Assembly (NCBI RefSeq): GCF_020740795.1
Contig: NC_067282.1
Location: 41,755,290-41,819,289, forward strand
Reading direction: 5' to 3'
Length of the DNA: 64,000 nucleotides
DNA from: Apus apus
Lineage: Eukaryota > Chordata > Aves > Apodiformes > Apodidae
Notes under the pieces: model-generated
Told to the model about the DNA's origin: nothing
The model's database searches: none
The model's input: only the letters and a program-made list of their open reading frames with translations
Program-made: the position numbers and the translations under genes
In this document: in pieces, positions 15,247-28,409 of the stretch
Numbering within the stretch: the first letter of the stretch is position 1
Layout: every line of letters starts with the position of its first letter

Positions 15247-15259
15247 TGCCATCTGGTGA
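15247..15259 (-). promoter_or_regulatory. CTCF-like core motif
   Basis: The minus strand reads TCACCAGATGGCA, matching 12 of 13 positions of the CTCF core as I know it (CCASYAGRKGGCR). Binding is inferred. Confidence 0.4.
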
Positions 15260-15689
15260 CTCCCATACGGTCAGCCCTAATAACAGGATTCATTTTCAAC
15301 GGTTGTAAAGTCTGTAGAACAAAAAATAGCCACAAGAATTAGGAATGTCTTAATTCTCATTTTAACCAGGGAAAACCAAATTAATTTCCACACTTGAATA
15401 CTTCCTGAGGTCAGGGAAGTGCTCTGATTACTTTCTGTATTTATAAAAGGCAGTCAAAAGAGTAAGACATGCAAAATTATAGAAAATAAAAATATTACAA
15501 TATTACGTCATGTTGATATACACATATTTGGAATTTCAAAGGAGCTAGTTATGCACAGTTAAGGAAAACAGTGGGATAAAGAAAAACTTAAAACCATCTT
15601 TAATCTAGTGCCATAGATTTAAAAATCTGGAGAAATAAGATAAATCTTGAATTAGCATTAATATTGTACTGCTCTTTTGAAAGGGCACC

Positions 15690-16790
15690 TGTGATGACCC
15701 ACGTAACTTAAGGCGAGTAAGCATCACAAAAGCCCCAGAGAAAATTAAGGGAAAAGCTAATAAGTTGATGTGGGATTCAATTAATAAAAAATTAAAGGAA
15801 TGAATGTAATTAATGATCATCAACATGGTTTTGTAGAAAATAGGTCTTGTTAAATAAAACTTACTTCACTCTTTGATGGGATTATTAATTTGGTTTCTAA
15901 TCAAGTCACCCCTCTATCTGTAAGTGTATACTTTGGGACTTTTGTAGGGAGTTTTGACTCTGTGAAGTCAGACAGCTTTTATTTTTGGTTGTGTTTTTTT
16001 GTTCTGATTTGGGTTTTTTTTTCCTTTTTTTTTTTTTTTTAATGACCTAAACATTGTCAGTAAAAACTCCTTTCACAGGATTCAGAAATGGCTAAATCTT
16101 TCAAAATTCAGTTTGCAAAAGTAAATACATTGTTGAGACTAGATTTAAATATGGACAGAACATATTCATAAGCACATGATAAGGCCATATTAGATAATGC
16201 AAGAGCACACAAAAGCAGCAGCACTCATTCTGATTTTAGCAAGGTGCTGCAAGGATTAGTAGCTGAGTTGATACTTTGTCACTGATAACCTGGAAACAAA
16301 TGAAAAAAAATATTATTGATACAGTTTGTAGTTTACACAAAAGCAAGCAGAGTGGTAAATGCAAAACAAGACAGGCAGAATAAGGGATTTTAAGCTGTTC
16401 AGTAAGGTGGGCTGATTCAAATGAAATCCATTTTAACACAGACACATGAAAACCTAAAAAACTGGGAACAAGTTGTACCATGTGTGGAAAGCAGGGGACC
16501 ATATTCTGCAAAACAGCAACTCCAGAAAGGACTTATGGGATCCCTGAGACAGCATGATTCAAAGGGAAGCAAGAGCGTGGTACTGGAGAAAAACAGTGAA
16601 GAGCGTAGGCAGGTCTTATCTCCACACATAACACAGGTGAGATTGCTATCAGACAGAAAAGAAGGCAAAATAACCCCACAAGCTGCAGAGAAGACCAGAA
16701 TAAGCACTGGAAAGAGGAAGGAAAATGCTTTACAGAAAGGAAAATCCTTTCAACTTATCAAAAAGAAGACAGTGGTGACTTGATTATAAT
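15690..16790 (+). repeat. Possible ancient LINE remnant
   Basis: The plus strand shows weak RT-like order: QHGFVENRSC-like residues near 15815-15850, FVGSFDSVKSD near 15940-15975 where DFSKAFDSV is expected, and a 120-codon open frame at 16421-16783. Each match alone is weak. It could equally be unique sequence. Confidence 0.3.
16014..16040. repeat. Poly(T)-rich tract
   Basis: Two long T runs split by CC, inside the possible ancient LINE remnant. Confidence 0.9.
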
Positions 16791-19700
16791 AGCTGCCTCA
16801 GGAGAAAATCCCACAGACTAAAGGATTCTTTGGTTAAGAAGGAAAAAGCTAACATGCAGCTGTGTATTGAGCTCAAGCCAGATAAATTAAAACAAGAAAT
16901 AAGGCACACAAAGTTTAATAGTGGAGATGATTAACTATGGAACAAACCAACAAAGGAAGCAGTGGATACACTATCTCTATTAATGTCTTCAACTCAAGAA
17001 AAAATGTTTTTTTGGATATGCTTTATCTAAACACGTTATTGAACTCAATATAGAGCCTGCCGGGTGAAATTCAAAGGCTTGTGAAATACAGGAAGTCAGA
17101 GTAGATGTTCTAATGGGAATATTTGCAAAGACTAATCCTAGCCTCAGGATACTAGTCTCCTTGGGTTACCTCTTCAGTCAATAGTTTCCTTGAGAGAGCA
17201 ATTCAGAGATTAGTAACTTCAGTGCTCTAGTTTGCCCCTCTCCACCAAGAGCTTGCCTCTCTCTACTGACTGCAGAGAATAACAGAAGTTTAAGGATAGT
17301 TGAAACCATCTGTGTTTTTCACTAAAACACCACCACCCAAAAGTATAAAATTACAATATTATTAAATATTTGAGGAAAGGCTTAGTGGGTGAACTGCAGG
17401 GACAATGGGGATGGGGACAGCTCTCTTTTTCACTAATGAACCCTTCAGGACCTAATATTATTATTCTGGTAGATAAAGCTTGTCCCTGAGAGATTATCAC
17501 CTACTGCTGAAGGTGAGGTTAAAGACTAAAATGGCATTTCTTTTCTAGCCTCTTAAATATCTTACTTTAGGAAATTTCCATCCTTCTTCCATTTCCATAT
17601 CATTTTGGAGACCACAGACAAGTAGCAGATCCAGAAATATATCTGGTGGACAGAAACGAGCTCAAGGCCAGAGGACAAGTAGGAGAATTCTTCCTGCCTC
17701 TACCTTCTTTTTTCACTACTGGAAATAGTGAGTTGTCTTAATTTTTACCTGATCTAATAAATGTGGCAATTTATTTGGTATTTATTTTAAACTCGGATGC
17801 TACTACAGTATTGGTACATCAATGTTGTCACCAGGGAGGCATATCTTCCTAAACTACAGTTAGTCTATGTGCCACCCTTATCTCAATCGTGCCTTCTTGT
17901 CTTAAAGGTTGTAGAACACTGACTAACTACCAGGAAGTACATAAACACCAAAGGGAAGAGCTGAAGTGGTTATGAACTACAGAGCACTGCAGAACTTCCT
18001 TCAGTGCAATTTCTCAGAAGTTTGTGTCAATGTTTTTATTATGAATAAAAGGGAAAAGATGTCACTATAGATCTGCTATGCTGTAAAGTCTCTCTGGTGT
18101 AGTTATTTTATCCCTGGTATCTCCCATTGGAGTAAAAGCTAAATGCATAAAACAAAAAATCAGATGTGCTTAAATCTCAGTTCTCTCATTTGTGAGCCCA
18201 AGTCATGCAATCAATAGTGGGCTTTTAAAATTCTTCATTCTAGTTTTAAAATGGTTTCAAAAATAAATCCAAAGGTTAAATTGCACCAATCCTTCATTAA
18301 ACTGGAAATTGATCCTAAAATACTATTTATTCGAATCCATGCAAAACAAACAGAGGGGTACTTTACAATGCTGCAGCAGCGTTTGCAAATGTTTGTCTGC
18401 CATCTAGTGGAATAGGCAACTGTTTTCAGTAATATTTATGTTTATCGTCCTGTTTTGTGTATTTAAAACATCTGAAGCTCTTAAAAAATAATTACAGAAG
18501 TAAGCATGGAAGCATGAACGTACCTTCCTCATAAAATTTTTAAACAACAAACATTAACTGCTGCAAAGACAAAATAGAAACCTTTGGGGATACAAATGTC
18601 TGTAACACAAATCAGATTGTGTCAGCTGACAATCACAGAAGCTAGGATAGAAAAAGTTGAATACGTTGAAAACAGGACAAAGCTCTGTCTTCTGCCTAGA
18701 TGATTTTTTGCCAAATATAACCTACAAACAGATGCCAAATGTGACTTGGTTACCTAGTATTGGGCATGGCACAGGACAGTAATAATAAAAAGCAAATAAA
18801 AGTTGTTTTTTAGAAGAATGAAGGATATCCCTGGTATTTATGTGCTAGCTCTACACACAAGATTGACATGCACATGCCATGGCATTGGATACCTGCACTG
18901 CACACTGTAGAACTCTAAAGGTATTTTAGGGGTACACAGATAGAAAAGTTTGTGCACCGGAACACAGAGCAGATTTAGCAGTGCAGAAGATAGTGGGACT
19001 GCAGTCCCTCTGATAGCTAGAACCAATCAAAATTATTCTATCAAAACTGTTTCTGGGAGAAAAATGAGTTGCCAAGAAAACTCTTTCCTGAATAGTGCCT
19101 GATTATCTTGGGGAAATATTGTAGAAATGACTGCTGAAAAATTGGAAAACATTGAAGCCTGACCCCCTCTAATGACAGAATTAAAAGTGAGGGGAGAGGA
19201 AAATGGTGAATTTTGGCAGATGCAGTTGGCAGAAAACCCAGCTTACAAAAGAGAAGTGGGTGCACAAGACACAGACTGACAAATTGTAACACTGTACTGA
19301 ATGAAAATCCCTGGAGCTTTAGTAAAATTGTTTTCAGTTTTTATTTTCATTATTGTTATTTTTCAATATTTCAATGAAGGAAACCAACCTATTTTAACAG
19401 GAGTGCCCTCCCACAGGAAAGCTAAAGGATCTGCCCAAACAAAATAATGTCTTTACATCACAGTTAGGGTGAACAATCCTCATATCCAATGTTAGTTCAT
19501 GCCCTGCAATGCTATTTCACTGACTTCAATAAAACTTCACAGGGTACAAATCCACATTGAATTTGGGCCCAACGCATCTAAAATCCAAATGACTGCTGCA
19601 AAGCCATCTAACCAGAGCAGCCAGACAGGCACTGACTGACAGACTGGCAGTGTCATTACTGATGTCATTCTCAACAGTGAAATGCATAGCCTGAGATACC

Positions 19701-20449
19701 ATGCTAAAAATATAGGCCAGATTAAGAGTCTGTGTATGTGCCATAGATATTTTCTGCTTTCAATGTGAGTACAATTTGCACAGCACGCAGGAATGAAAAG
19801 CTGTGCGTGCACCTCACTGAATTGTTTCTATGCCTGAGATTGGTTCCACCTTAACAGTGCAGTGAAACAAAACATGGATTTTTGTCATTAGAAAAGCGTT
19901 TGATTTTAAAAAGCCTGAGTTTTACTTCAGCCTGTATCCAAGTATATACAAATCAGACTGTATCCTGAATTCTCCCTAAGAGAATAGTGAGACTTCTTTC
20001 TATATGTCCTAGGAAATGTTTGTGCAGATATTTTTGTTTGTATCTTTACCTAAAAATATGTAAGACCAGTGCATGATTCTCCTTTAAATCACTCATTAAA
20101 TCTTACATATGCCAGAGTACGGTATTTTCAAGTGATAATTTTCCTTAACATTGTTCTTGCAGCATTTATGTCTCATAAAGCCTTGACCTTTACATATAAG
20201 GTGCATACTAATGCAACATCCTGGGGTTTAACATCTGTAAATCACAAATAGTAAACAAATGGCTGCTGTTCCTGATGTACAATGAGTTCATCACAAGTTC
20301 ACTGGTCACAGGAGTGAGACTCTTTTGTTGTCCTAGATTAGCTGTCCCCTCCCAAAATTACAATTCATCCTGTTCACAATTATCTGCCCATATAACCTGG
20401 CTTGGGAACAACACCAGGTGGTCTACCAACCAGCTTTCCAAGGTAGGAA
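16791..20449. other. Intergenic, no gene seen
   Basis: AT-rich DNA. Apart from the CTCF-like motif at 18398 I see nothing recognisable. Confidence 0.65.
18398..18410 (-). promoter_or_regulatory. CTCF-like core motif, full match
   Basis: The minus strand reads CCACTAGATGGCA, matching all 13 core positions. It has the same orientation as the motif 3.1 kb to the left. Binding is inferred. Confidence 0.5.
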
Positions 20450-20850
20450 GAGATGTCACAAAGAGCTTTTCTGGGGGCCAAGGGCAGTAGGATGGAGCAA
20501 CAGCTGATGAATTGGCTCCTTCAAGTAGTGTCCTCACAAGCTGAGCCAACAGGCAAGTGGTGGCAGAGAGGGGGTTTGTGGCCTTGTTCCACCACTGCCA
20601 GCTTCAAGGCCAAAAAAAACACTGGAACAATACGAAATGTGTTGCATGGCCACACTAGACCCACATACCACCTTTGCTCCCCCTCACTTGGCCTGGCCAC
20701 AGCTCCCTCTCTGAGGTGGTGGGACCATCCCGAGCTGCCAGGTCCTGCTCTGATGGATCCTGGGGGGCCCCTGCTACCCTCACAGAGCCCCTGACCTGTG
20801 CAGTGCCCTGGCACAGCTTCAACATTGCTGAGAGTGGCTAATAAATGATC
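20450..20850. other. Isolated GC-rich patch of unknown origin
   Basis: About 400 bases of clearly higher GC than the AT-rich surroundings, with C/G runs (CCTGGGGGGCCCCTGCTACC) and an AATAAA near its right end (GGCTAATAAATGATCCC). It lies directly upstream of a CR1 copy. Open frames of 97-113 codons on both strands overlap and resemble nothing I know. A solo LTR fragment or other passenger repeat is possible; no retroviral coding part is present. Confidence 0.5.
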
Positions 20851-20937
20851 CCACCTGATTAAAAAAGGTCTGTTGTTAAAGGGATTGAACCTGTGGATGG
20901 GGAGTAGGGTAATATGACTACCTATTTTCCATCATTT

Positions 20938-22323
20938 ACCAGCTGTCCTGGCTATCCAGGGAGGTCCCAGTAGACTGGAGATTGGCAAGTGTGACCCCCA
21001 TCTACAAGAAGGGCTGAAAGGAGGATCTAGGGAACTACAGGCCTGTCAATCTGACCTCAGTGACAGGAGAGGTTATGGAGGAGATAGCCTTGAGTGCCGT
21101 TATGCAGCACATGCAGGACAACCAGGTGATCATGCTCAGTCAGCATGGATTAATGAAACTCAGGTCCTGCTTCCTAAACTAGGTCTCCTTTAATGTCAAG
21201 GTGACCCATTTAGTAAATGAGAGAAAGGCTGTGGATGTTGTTTACCTGGACTTCAGTAAAGCCTTTGACACCATTTCTTACAGCATTCTCCTGGAGAAAC
21301 TGGCTACATATGGCCTAGATCAGTGTGCACTTCTCTGGGTAAAAAGCTGGCTGGATGGTCAGGCCCAAAGAGTTGTGGTGAATGGGGTTAAATCCAGCTG
21401 GCAGCCGGTCACTAGTGGTGTTCCCCAGGGTTCAGTGTCAGCTCTGTGTAATATCCGTCAGTGATCTAGACAAGGAGATTAAGTGCACCTTCAGTAAGTT
21501 TGCTGATGACATCAAGTTCAGCTTGAGGGTAGGAAGACTCTATGGAGGAAGCTGGACAGGCTGGATCAATGGGCTTGAACGAGATTCAAGAAGGCCAAGT
21601 GCTGGGTTCCGGATGTGGGTCACAACAACCCTATGCACCACTACAAGCTTGGGACACAGTGGCTGGAAAGATGCCCAGAGAAAAAGCACCTGGGAGCACT
21701 GATTAACACCTGGCTGAATATGAGCCACCAACATACCCAGGTAGCCAAGAAGGCCAACAGCATCCTGGCTTGTATCAGAAATAGTGTGACCAGCAGGAGT
21801 AGGGAACTCAGCACTGATGAGGCTGCACTGGGTTCAGTTTTGGGCCCCCCACTGCAAGGTCATCAAGGTGCTGAAGTGTGTCCAGAGAAGGGCAATAAAG
21901 CTGCTGAAGGGTCTGGAGAACACATCCTGTGAGGAGCATCTGAGGAAACTGGGGTTTTTTAGCCTGGAGAAAAGGAGGCTGATGAGAGACCATATTGCTC
22001 TCTACAGCTACCAGAAGGGAGGCTGTAGTGAGGGGGAGGTTGGTCTCTTCTCTCTAGTAACGAGTGATAGGACAAGAGGGCTCAAGTTGTGCCAGAGATT
22101 TTGATTAGATATTAGGAAAAACTTCACTGAAAGGGTTATCAAACACTGGAACAGGCTGACCAGGGAGGTGGTTGAATCACCATCCCTGGAGATAATGAAA
22201 AAGGTGGTTTAAAGACACATAGATGTGGTGCTCAGGGACATGGTTTAGCATTGGACTCAGAAGAGTTAGGTTAATGGTTGGACTTTATGATCTTAAAGGT
22301 CTTTTCCAACTGGAATGATTCTA
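20938..22323 (+). repeat. CR1 LINE with most of the reverse transcriptase, broken frames
   Basis: Begins in the CR1 RT region (REVPVDWRLASVTPIYKKG, then an early stop). It retains [20 protein letters not shown] and FADD, but a short deletion after PQGSV shifts the frame. The 3' end is GGTTGGACTTTATGATCTTA with CCAACTGGAATGATTCTAT. It is a dead copy. Confidence 0.94.
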
Positions 22324-23479
22324 TCAACCCTATTCTCTCCTTCCAGTATCTCATGTCCATTAAATAGGAAGATCTGTCACTATGTTCAAACATACTAATT
22401 TTGGACCTGCTGTACAGAAAAATAGTCAAAATCAAGCTGGGATGTCCCTCAGCGTCTTCATCCTCCTGTGGCTTCCTTCCTCTTCCTCTCCAAGAGCCTC
22501 TCAGCTGCTCCCCTGAGGAACCACAGCATAGTCAAGCACCACTGCCTATGCTCCCACATTTTCCATCTCCTTCACTGAATGTTACATCCCAGCATTAAAC
22601 TCCCACTTGCCCACAGAATAATACCATTGAGCTCTTTCAAAGATCCATTTTCGTAAGCTGGTCTTACCATGTAAGAATTGGAGGTGAGAAAACAGGAATA
22701 TTTATAAAGTGACAATAAAAGTACTCAGACTCAATATATTCCAGATTGCCAGTTCAGATAATTAATAGTTGTTTTGTTCGGGGGTTTTTTATCAGGTAAC
22801 ATTTAAATGTCTCAGAAACCAGGCTTCCCTTTATCTTACTGACAGAAACATCACTGATACTCATCCTAAATATTCCTAATTTTCTTCACGTTACTTTTAC
22901 TTAGAGCTGTTTTACTGTGCCCTTCACGGACTCTGTGGCCAGAAAGAACTGCTACGGCTAGCATGCCTGACACCTGCAGAGAGGCACTGTAGACTTTTCC
23001 CCATAAACTGGATTAAACCATGTCTTTTAGAAGTATTCTTCATTTCACTTTAACAAGATCAAGCAGCAGTCAGTTTTCCACTTCCCTACTATACCATACC
23101 TAATTATGATCTAATGTTTGTTTTTCCATTAACAGACTTTTTGTTTAACATATTGCCTAAGAAACAAAAACTTCCTTATATTTAACATGGACACCTCAGG
23201 ATTATATGCTTGCCTTTTTGTTGAAGTACTCTACAATCTCTTGTAAAGTTACTTTCTTGAGTTTATATTTTCTAAAATGGAATTACATAGTAACAAATGC
23301 CATGGATCCTGAAAGTTATCTAGATAAGGCATGCTCTCTGCAAGATGGGATTAATTATTTTCCTTAAGCTCTTACAGCTGTGCTATAAATCTTATTGGTA
23401 TAAGAATGAAAAACTAAGTGGTAGGCAGTACTGCATTTTAGTCCCAATCACTGAAAAGAAACAAGAATGAAGTCATTTC
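22324..23479. other. Intergenic, no gene seen
   Basis: AT-rich spacer between the CR1 copy and the older LINE remnant. Nothing recognisable. Confidence 0.65.
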
Positions 23480-24150
23480 CTGCCATAGGTCACCTGAGGC
23501 ACTGCAGTCTTTGCTAGGTTGTGTACTGCTGGACGTATTCATAACTAACCTCAAAAAAGCAACAAAATTTGCCAATGATAGTTAGTGAGGGTAGCAGGAC
23601 TACTGCTAAACTGTGAAAAACTGCAGAAAGACATGTAAAACTGATCAAAAAATAAAAATGGCAGATGCAATTCAGTGTAAATAAATAATAAATTATACAC
23701 ATAGAGATTAACAAACCTAGTTTCACATATTTAATAGCAGCCTCTGAATTTATTGTAACCACTCAAGAGTGAAATCCTGCGGTCACAACAGAGAATGTCA
23801 TGAAAGCCACTCAGTGCTTAGTTCAAATTAAAAAGGCAAGTAAAGTACTAGGAATTACTAAGAAAGGAATAAAGATCAAGAAAGTAAACAAACAGGCCAG
23901 TACTAAACCAGATGGCTAATGCTGCATGCAGTTTTGGCTCCCCTCTCAGAAAAAGAGCCAGAAAAGTTTTGAAGTGCAACAGACATAGAAGCTATTCTAT
24001 GTCTTTAATTAGCCAGGGAGCATGCTAACTAACATATTTCAGTTTAAAAAAAGGAAATGTAAAAGTGAGTATGTTATACATCTGCAGAATCACGACTGGC
24101 ACAACCATGATCAGTAAAGGTTTACTATGCAAGGATCATTAAGTTAGTAA
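23480..24150 (+). repeat. Old degenerate CR1/L3-like LINE fragment
   Basis: Conceptual plus-strand translation in shifting frames gives pieces in the order of a CR1-clade RT C-terminus: KFAND, then QMQFSVNK, then KKASKVLGITKKGIK, then LMLHAVLAPL. It is much more decayed than the CR1 copies above. Family assignment is tentative. Confidence 0.5.
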
Positions 24151-24574
24151 AAATCAGGTCCAAAATAAACAAGAAATAGCAATTCTTCACACAAACATCA
24201 ATTGATAAAAGCTGCTGTTACTCAGGAAGCATATACAGTCCAAAGGAAAAGAGACAAGTGCTGGAAAAAGAAGCATTGGGGATTACTAAATAGACAAACC
24301 ATATGATTTTCAGGAAAGCCTGGAACAGAAGACACTTGGAAGGAAGGAAAAGAACCAAATATGCTTGTATTGTTTTTATCCTTCCTCAGGCATCTGCTTT
24401 TGTCTGAAAAAGAAGCTATTGTGTTAGAAAACCTTTGGTAAGAACCTCTAAAGCTATTCCTGTTTATCTTTGCAAGAGTTCCAACAGCATGTAAGCAAGG
24501 AGCACAGAAGAAAATCACCTACTGTTTGCTTGGCTTTTCAGTTATATGTAGCAGAAGATGGTATGTGACAAATG

Positions 24575-24715
24575 CAGCCAAGGCTTCTCAGCCATCACTG
24601 CCAATGTGGGGATAATAATAAAGTGACAGACTTATTTTACAGCACTGTAGCAGGACTCTCCACCTCAGAGTGCCTGCCTCAGTTTCCCTTTGTAATTCGA
24701 TTGCTCTGTCTCTCT
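24575..24715. repeat. Possible MIR-like SINE remnant
   Basis: CAATGTGGGGATAATAATAA resembles the MIR phrase with GGGGATAATAATA, and CTGCCTCAGTTTCCCTTT nearby resembles another MIR phrase, though their order and orientation do not fit one intact copy. Confidence 0.3.
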
Positions 24716-27424
24716 CAGTTTTACAGCCCCAGGCCTGAAGTGGAAAGATTCCCATGAGAAAGGAAAGGGCCTCACCAGCTCTGAACTAGTAACAACCTTG
24801 AAAATACAAACAGGGGCCAAGCTGACGTTCTTAACATGAGCTGCTCTCCAGTGTTGAAGAACAACTGGGCCTGAAATGGAGATAAAGTAGGAACAAACAG
24901 ATAAACAAAAGTTTGCTTGCTGGTGAGAAAAGGGCCTTCTTGGGTTTTTCCACTGCTTTCCTTTTATTCTCCACTGAGAGATTTTGGAGGTATGTCTAAA
25001 TAATTAAATGGCAGCAGTCAATCCACTTTATTTTATTAAAGTCTGGTCCCACCTTTGATCAGAAAGACTCCCATACACTTTCCAGGAGGTGTGCTGGACC
25101 TTCTCCTCTCCAGCAGGGAGGCCTGCTGAAGTGATTACTCCTCCAATTTCAAGGAACAAGAAAAGGGACACCTAGCTGTGGCCATAAAAGAGCGATCCCT
25201 GTATGTCTTCATTAGCCATCTTTAAATATTTAAGAAATCTTTCACTGTTAAGTTCTAGAACTTTAAGACCATAGGATGCTTTTTGAGATAATTGCAACTA
25301 TTGTATTATCACTTTGCCTAGGTATTATTTTAATAATTGTTCTAGATCTAACATACATCTTATTAAAAAAGTAAATTGCTAGCATTTAAATGGTAACCTC
25401 TGTCAGCTGACTATTAGTAGTACATTTTATTGTTAAGATAACTTTATTCGTTAGAGCTTTTAGCATTCCATTCTGCTAGCCATACCCATATTATCCCAAC
25501 ACCCATACAATCCAGTTGTGTTTTTCCTTCTGGTTTAGTCGTTAAGATCCTAGTGCTGTTTGCAATAAACCTTTTTTTATGCATGTACATCTCATCTGCT
25601 ATCGTGCCCTGTTCAAGACAAGCACAGAAACATTTCCAGTATGAAACTTCCTACTGGAGAGATTTTCATTCTCTTACCAGGAGGAAGGAAACAAAATACT
25701 GTATTTGTTCTGGAGGGTAACCCAAATCAAAAGTGATCAGTTCTTTTACACCAATTTCTAAGTACATTTACTCTGCACAATATTTTGAAAGAAACTTTGC
25801 CACATATACTGAAGTAACCACAGATCTGCCCATTTTAAAAAACCAAACCTCTTCCCTGCTTTCAACTCAAATATACTATGTATTCAATCTTACAACATTT
25901 AAATATAATTTTGTATAAATGAACTATTAAGTACAACCAATGTTATAGTTTAGTTCCATGTTATAATGAAAATGATACATTTTTAGTTTTATATCCATCA
26001 AACAAGGTTTCTGAATGTCAAAACGATGGCCCGCTCCTATAATTCTGCAAGAGAAATGGTCTACCAGCAAATGTCTAACTGTTTAAAACCAGTAAGTTTA
26101 TTGATGGTAAAATGGTAGGTGCAACTTACCGGACAGATCAAGAGTTATATATAAATTGCTCTCATTGCATTTGTAAGCTGGTTTAAGCATTTTAACGGCC
26201 ATAGAACCAAAACTGAAATCAGAATAGTATGTTAGAAAACCCCCCGGAAATACATAAATGCAAAGTAATCAAGAGAATGACATTCAAGAGAAGTCATCAG
26301 AACTCCTGGATTGTCCTGAGATCTGGCAATGGAGGAAAAGAAAAAGCTCCAGCAGAAACCTGCACTCTAATAGGAGCTCAATTATTTTGGGCAAATTTGC
26401 TGCAGTTTACAGAACACTTTTAGAGTTCAAGTTTCACAAGTCAGAACTCACTGACTTATATGTGACTCCTGAAAAGAAGAATGCTCTCCAGTCTTTTCTC
26501 ATTTTTGACATGTAGCATTGTGTCTAGATTAAAGTAAAAGAACTAATTGCTAATTTGTGCTGATGTGACCCAGTGTTTTCATGATGTTTGACTGACTTGT
26601 CAGATTTTCTAGGATAAATTTCATCATTGATATATTTTCATAATCTTAATGTTTCCAAAAAGCTTTACAATCAGTATTCAAAAGTTACAAATACGAAGTT
26701 ACAACACCAACTTACAAACAATTTTAGCTGTTCATATGAGCAAACAAACTGATACCACTTACAAGTCTCCCAGTGTGGTTATCCAGAAATTCACAGCATA
26801 CTCCTGGGATGATTTTTTTGGACAAGCTAATTGGAAATACGGGTGATTCAGTGTAATATAAATATTTTTTCTATTCTTTCTGTCAGCAGCATGAACTATT
26901 TAGCTTCCTTGATCACTTTTCGTAGAGCTATGACCTAGAGTGCATATGATTTAAACAACTTTCTTTCTCTGCACAAAGTCTGGCTTAACTAAGATTCCAG
27001 CTTCATTTCCAAGTGTGGTCCACCTTAACATCAGAGGTTACTTCAGGTCGCATGAACACTACACCTTGAAACCACGGTAAGAAAAAAAAATCTGAAAAAG
27101 TTTAAACAGCAGCAGACAAGGAATACACAAGAAACCATTTTCTTATGAAGTAGAATTCCTGGATGCAAGGATATTTACTGGAAACTAACATGATAAACAG
27201 TTTACTGTATATACTATAAACATTTGTTTTGGCAGTGAAGATTCCTAGTGCTGAATAAGAGGACATTCCTATACCAAATGACTTTTTAAGACTCATTGAT
27301 ACCCATCAACAAAATCCAGTGCTTCTCATATTTGGTATAACTAGAAAATAACAATATATCATCAATATTTTTAGGTCTGGTAATCAGGACAAATGTAACA
27401 GGGCAGGAAAAGGTAATCAGCAGG
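24716..27424. other. Intergenic, no gene seen
   Basis: AT-rich DNA. Small open frames only, none resembling a known family. Confidence 0.65.
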
Positions 27425-27762
27425 TGAGGTTTAGATAGGGTATTAGGAAGAATTTCTATACAGAGAGTGGTCAGGCACTAGAATAGCCTGCCCAGGGTGG
27501 TGGTTGAGTCACCATCTTGGAAGTATGCAAGAAACATGTAGATGAGGAACTTGAGGGCATGCTCTAGCAGCTGAGGCTTTAGGGATTTTTTTTTTTCTGG
27601 GTGTTTTCTGGTGAACTGTGTGGTTGTTCTTGTTTTTTGTTTTGGGTGGGGTTTTTTTTTGTTTGGTTGGTTTGGGTTTTTTTGGTTTTTTTGTGTTGAC
27701 TGTTGGACTTGGTGATCTCAGAGGTCCTTTCCAATCATGACAATTTTGTGATTCTGTAACAG
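27425..27762 (+). repeat. CR1 LINE 3' fragment interrupted by a T/G-rich tract
   Basis: Opens GAGGTTTAGATAGGGTATTA (CR1 C-terminus), passes CTAGAATAGCCTGCCCAGGG, and ends with GGACTTGGTGATCTCAGAGG and GTGATTCTGTAAC. About 130 bases of T/G low-complexity sequence lie inside it (27574-27705). Confidence 0.88.
27574..27705. repeat. T/G-rich low-complexity tract inside a CR1 copy
   Basis: About 130 bases almost entirely of T and G, with runs such as GGTTTTTTTTTGTTTGGTTG. It splits the CR1 3' end at the point where normal copies are only about 10-20 bases long. Confidence 0.85.
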
Positions 27763-28409
27763 ACTTAGCATCTGAACTCTGTAAAACATTCCATGTAATC
27801 TAGAATTTAAATTTAAATATATTTCTGCATGGATAGCAAGTAATTTTGTTATCCAAATTAAAGGCACTTTTTCCAGCAATTTGAATAAAAAGGACAATTA
27901 GTTACCTACATTAACAAAAGTGCTTTACTTCTTGCTTTCAGATTGAAACGTCACTATCCTTACCTTAATTAAAATAAAGTCAGGATGGGCTTCATTCCTA
28001 TTTGATGCATAGAGCAAAGCTAAATTGTAAATGTAGTTTTCCATCAAAGCATGAGATAAAAACCAGGTTATATAAGCAATTCTGAAGAATGTGTGAACAA
28101 ACTATACCCATTATAACAATACTTGTTGCTACACACTAGTAAGTTCAGCAACTATGCAGTATCTGAGACAGTTTTAAAAATACTGGATGCCAAAGCAGAA
28201 CAATTGCACTGTATTCACAAATAGTTTACAAAAATACCAAGTAATGAGATTATTGGTAAACTTATCTTAGTAAAAAACTCTTCAAAGCTATTCTAGACAT
28301 CATCCTTTTCAAGGATTACATAAATATTCTAAAACCTTCACACAAACACTTATTTTACTTCAGTCTCTATTAACTTGGCATTCTTCTCATGCAGAAATTT
28401 TCTCCAATG
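27763..28409 (-). other. MZT1: Probable MZT1 3' UTR and flank
   Basis: It follows the MZT1 stop. No canonical minus-strand AATAAA is present; a variant AGTAAA occurs at 28354-28359, about 50 bases after the stop. The true end could be here or further left. Confidence 0.4.

Noticed and set aside
16421-16783. 120-codon plus-strand open frame
   Set aside because: Lies in a possible old LINE remnant; no domain, unremarkable start, and length is near chance expectation.
20453-20814. Overlapping 113- and 97-codon frames on opposite strands of the GC-rich patch
   Set aside because: They are explained by local GC content; neither resembles a known protein.
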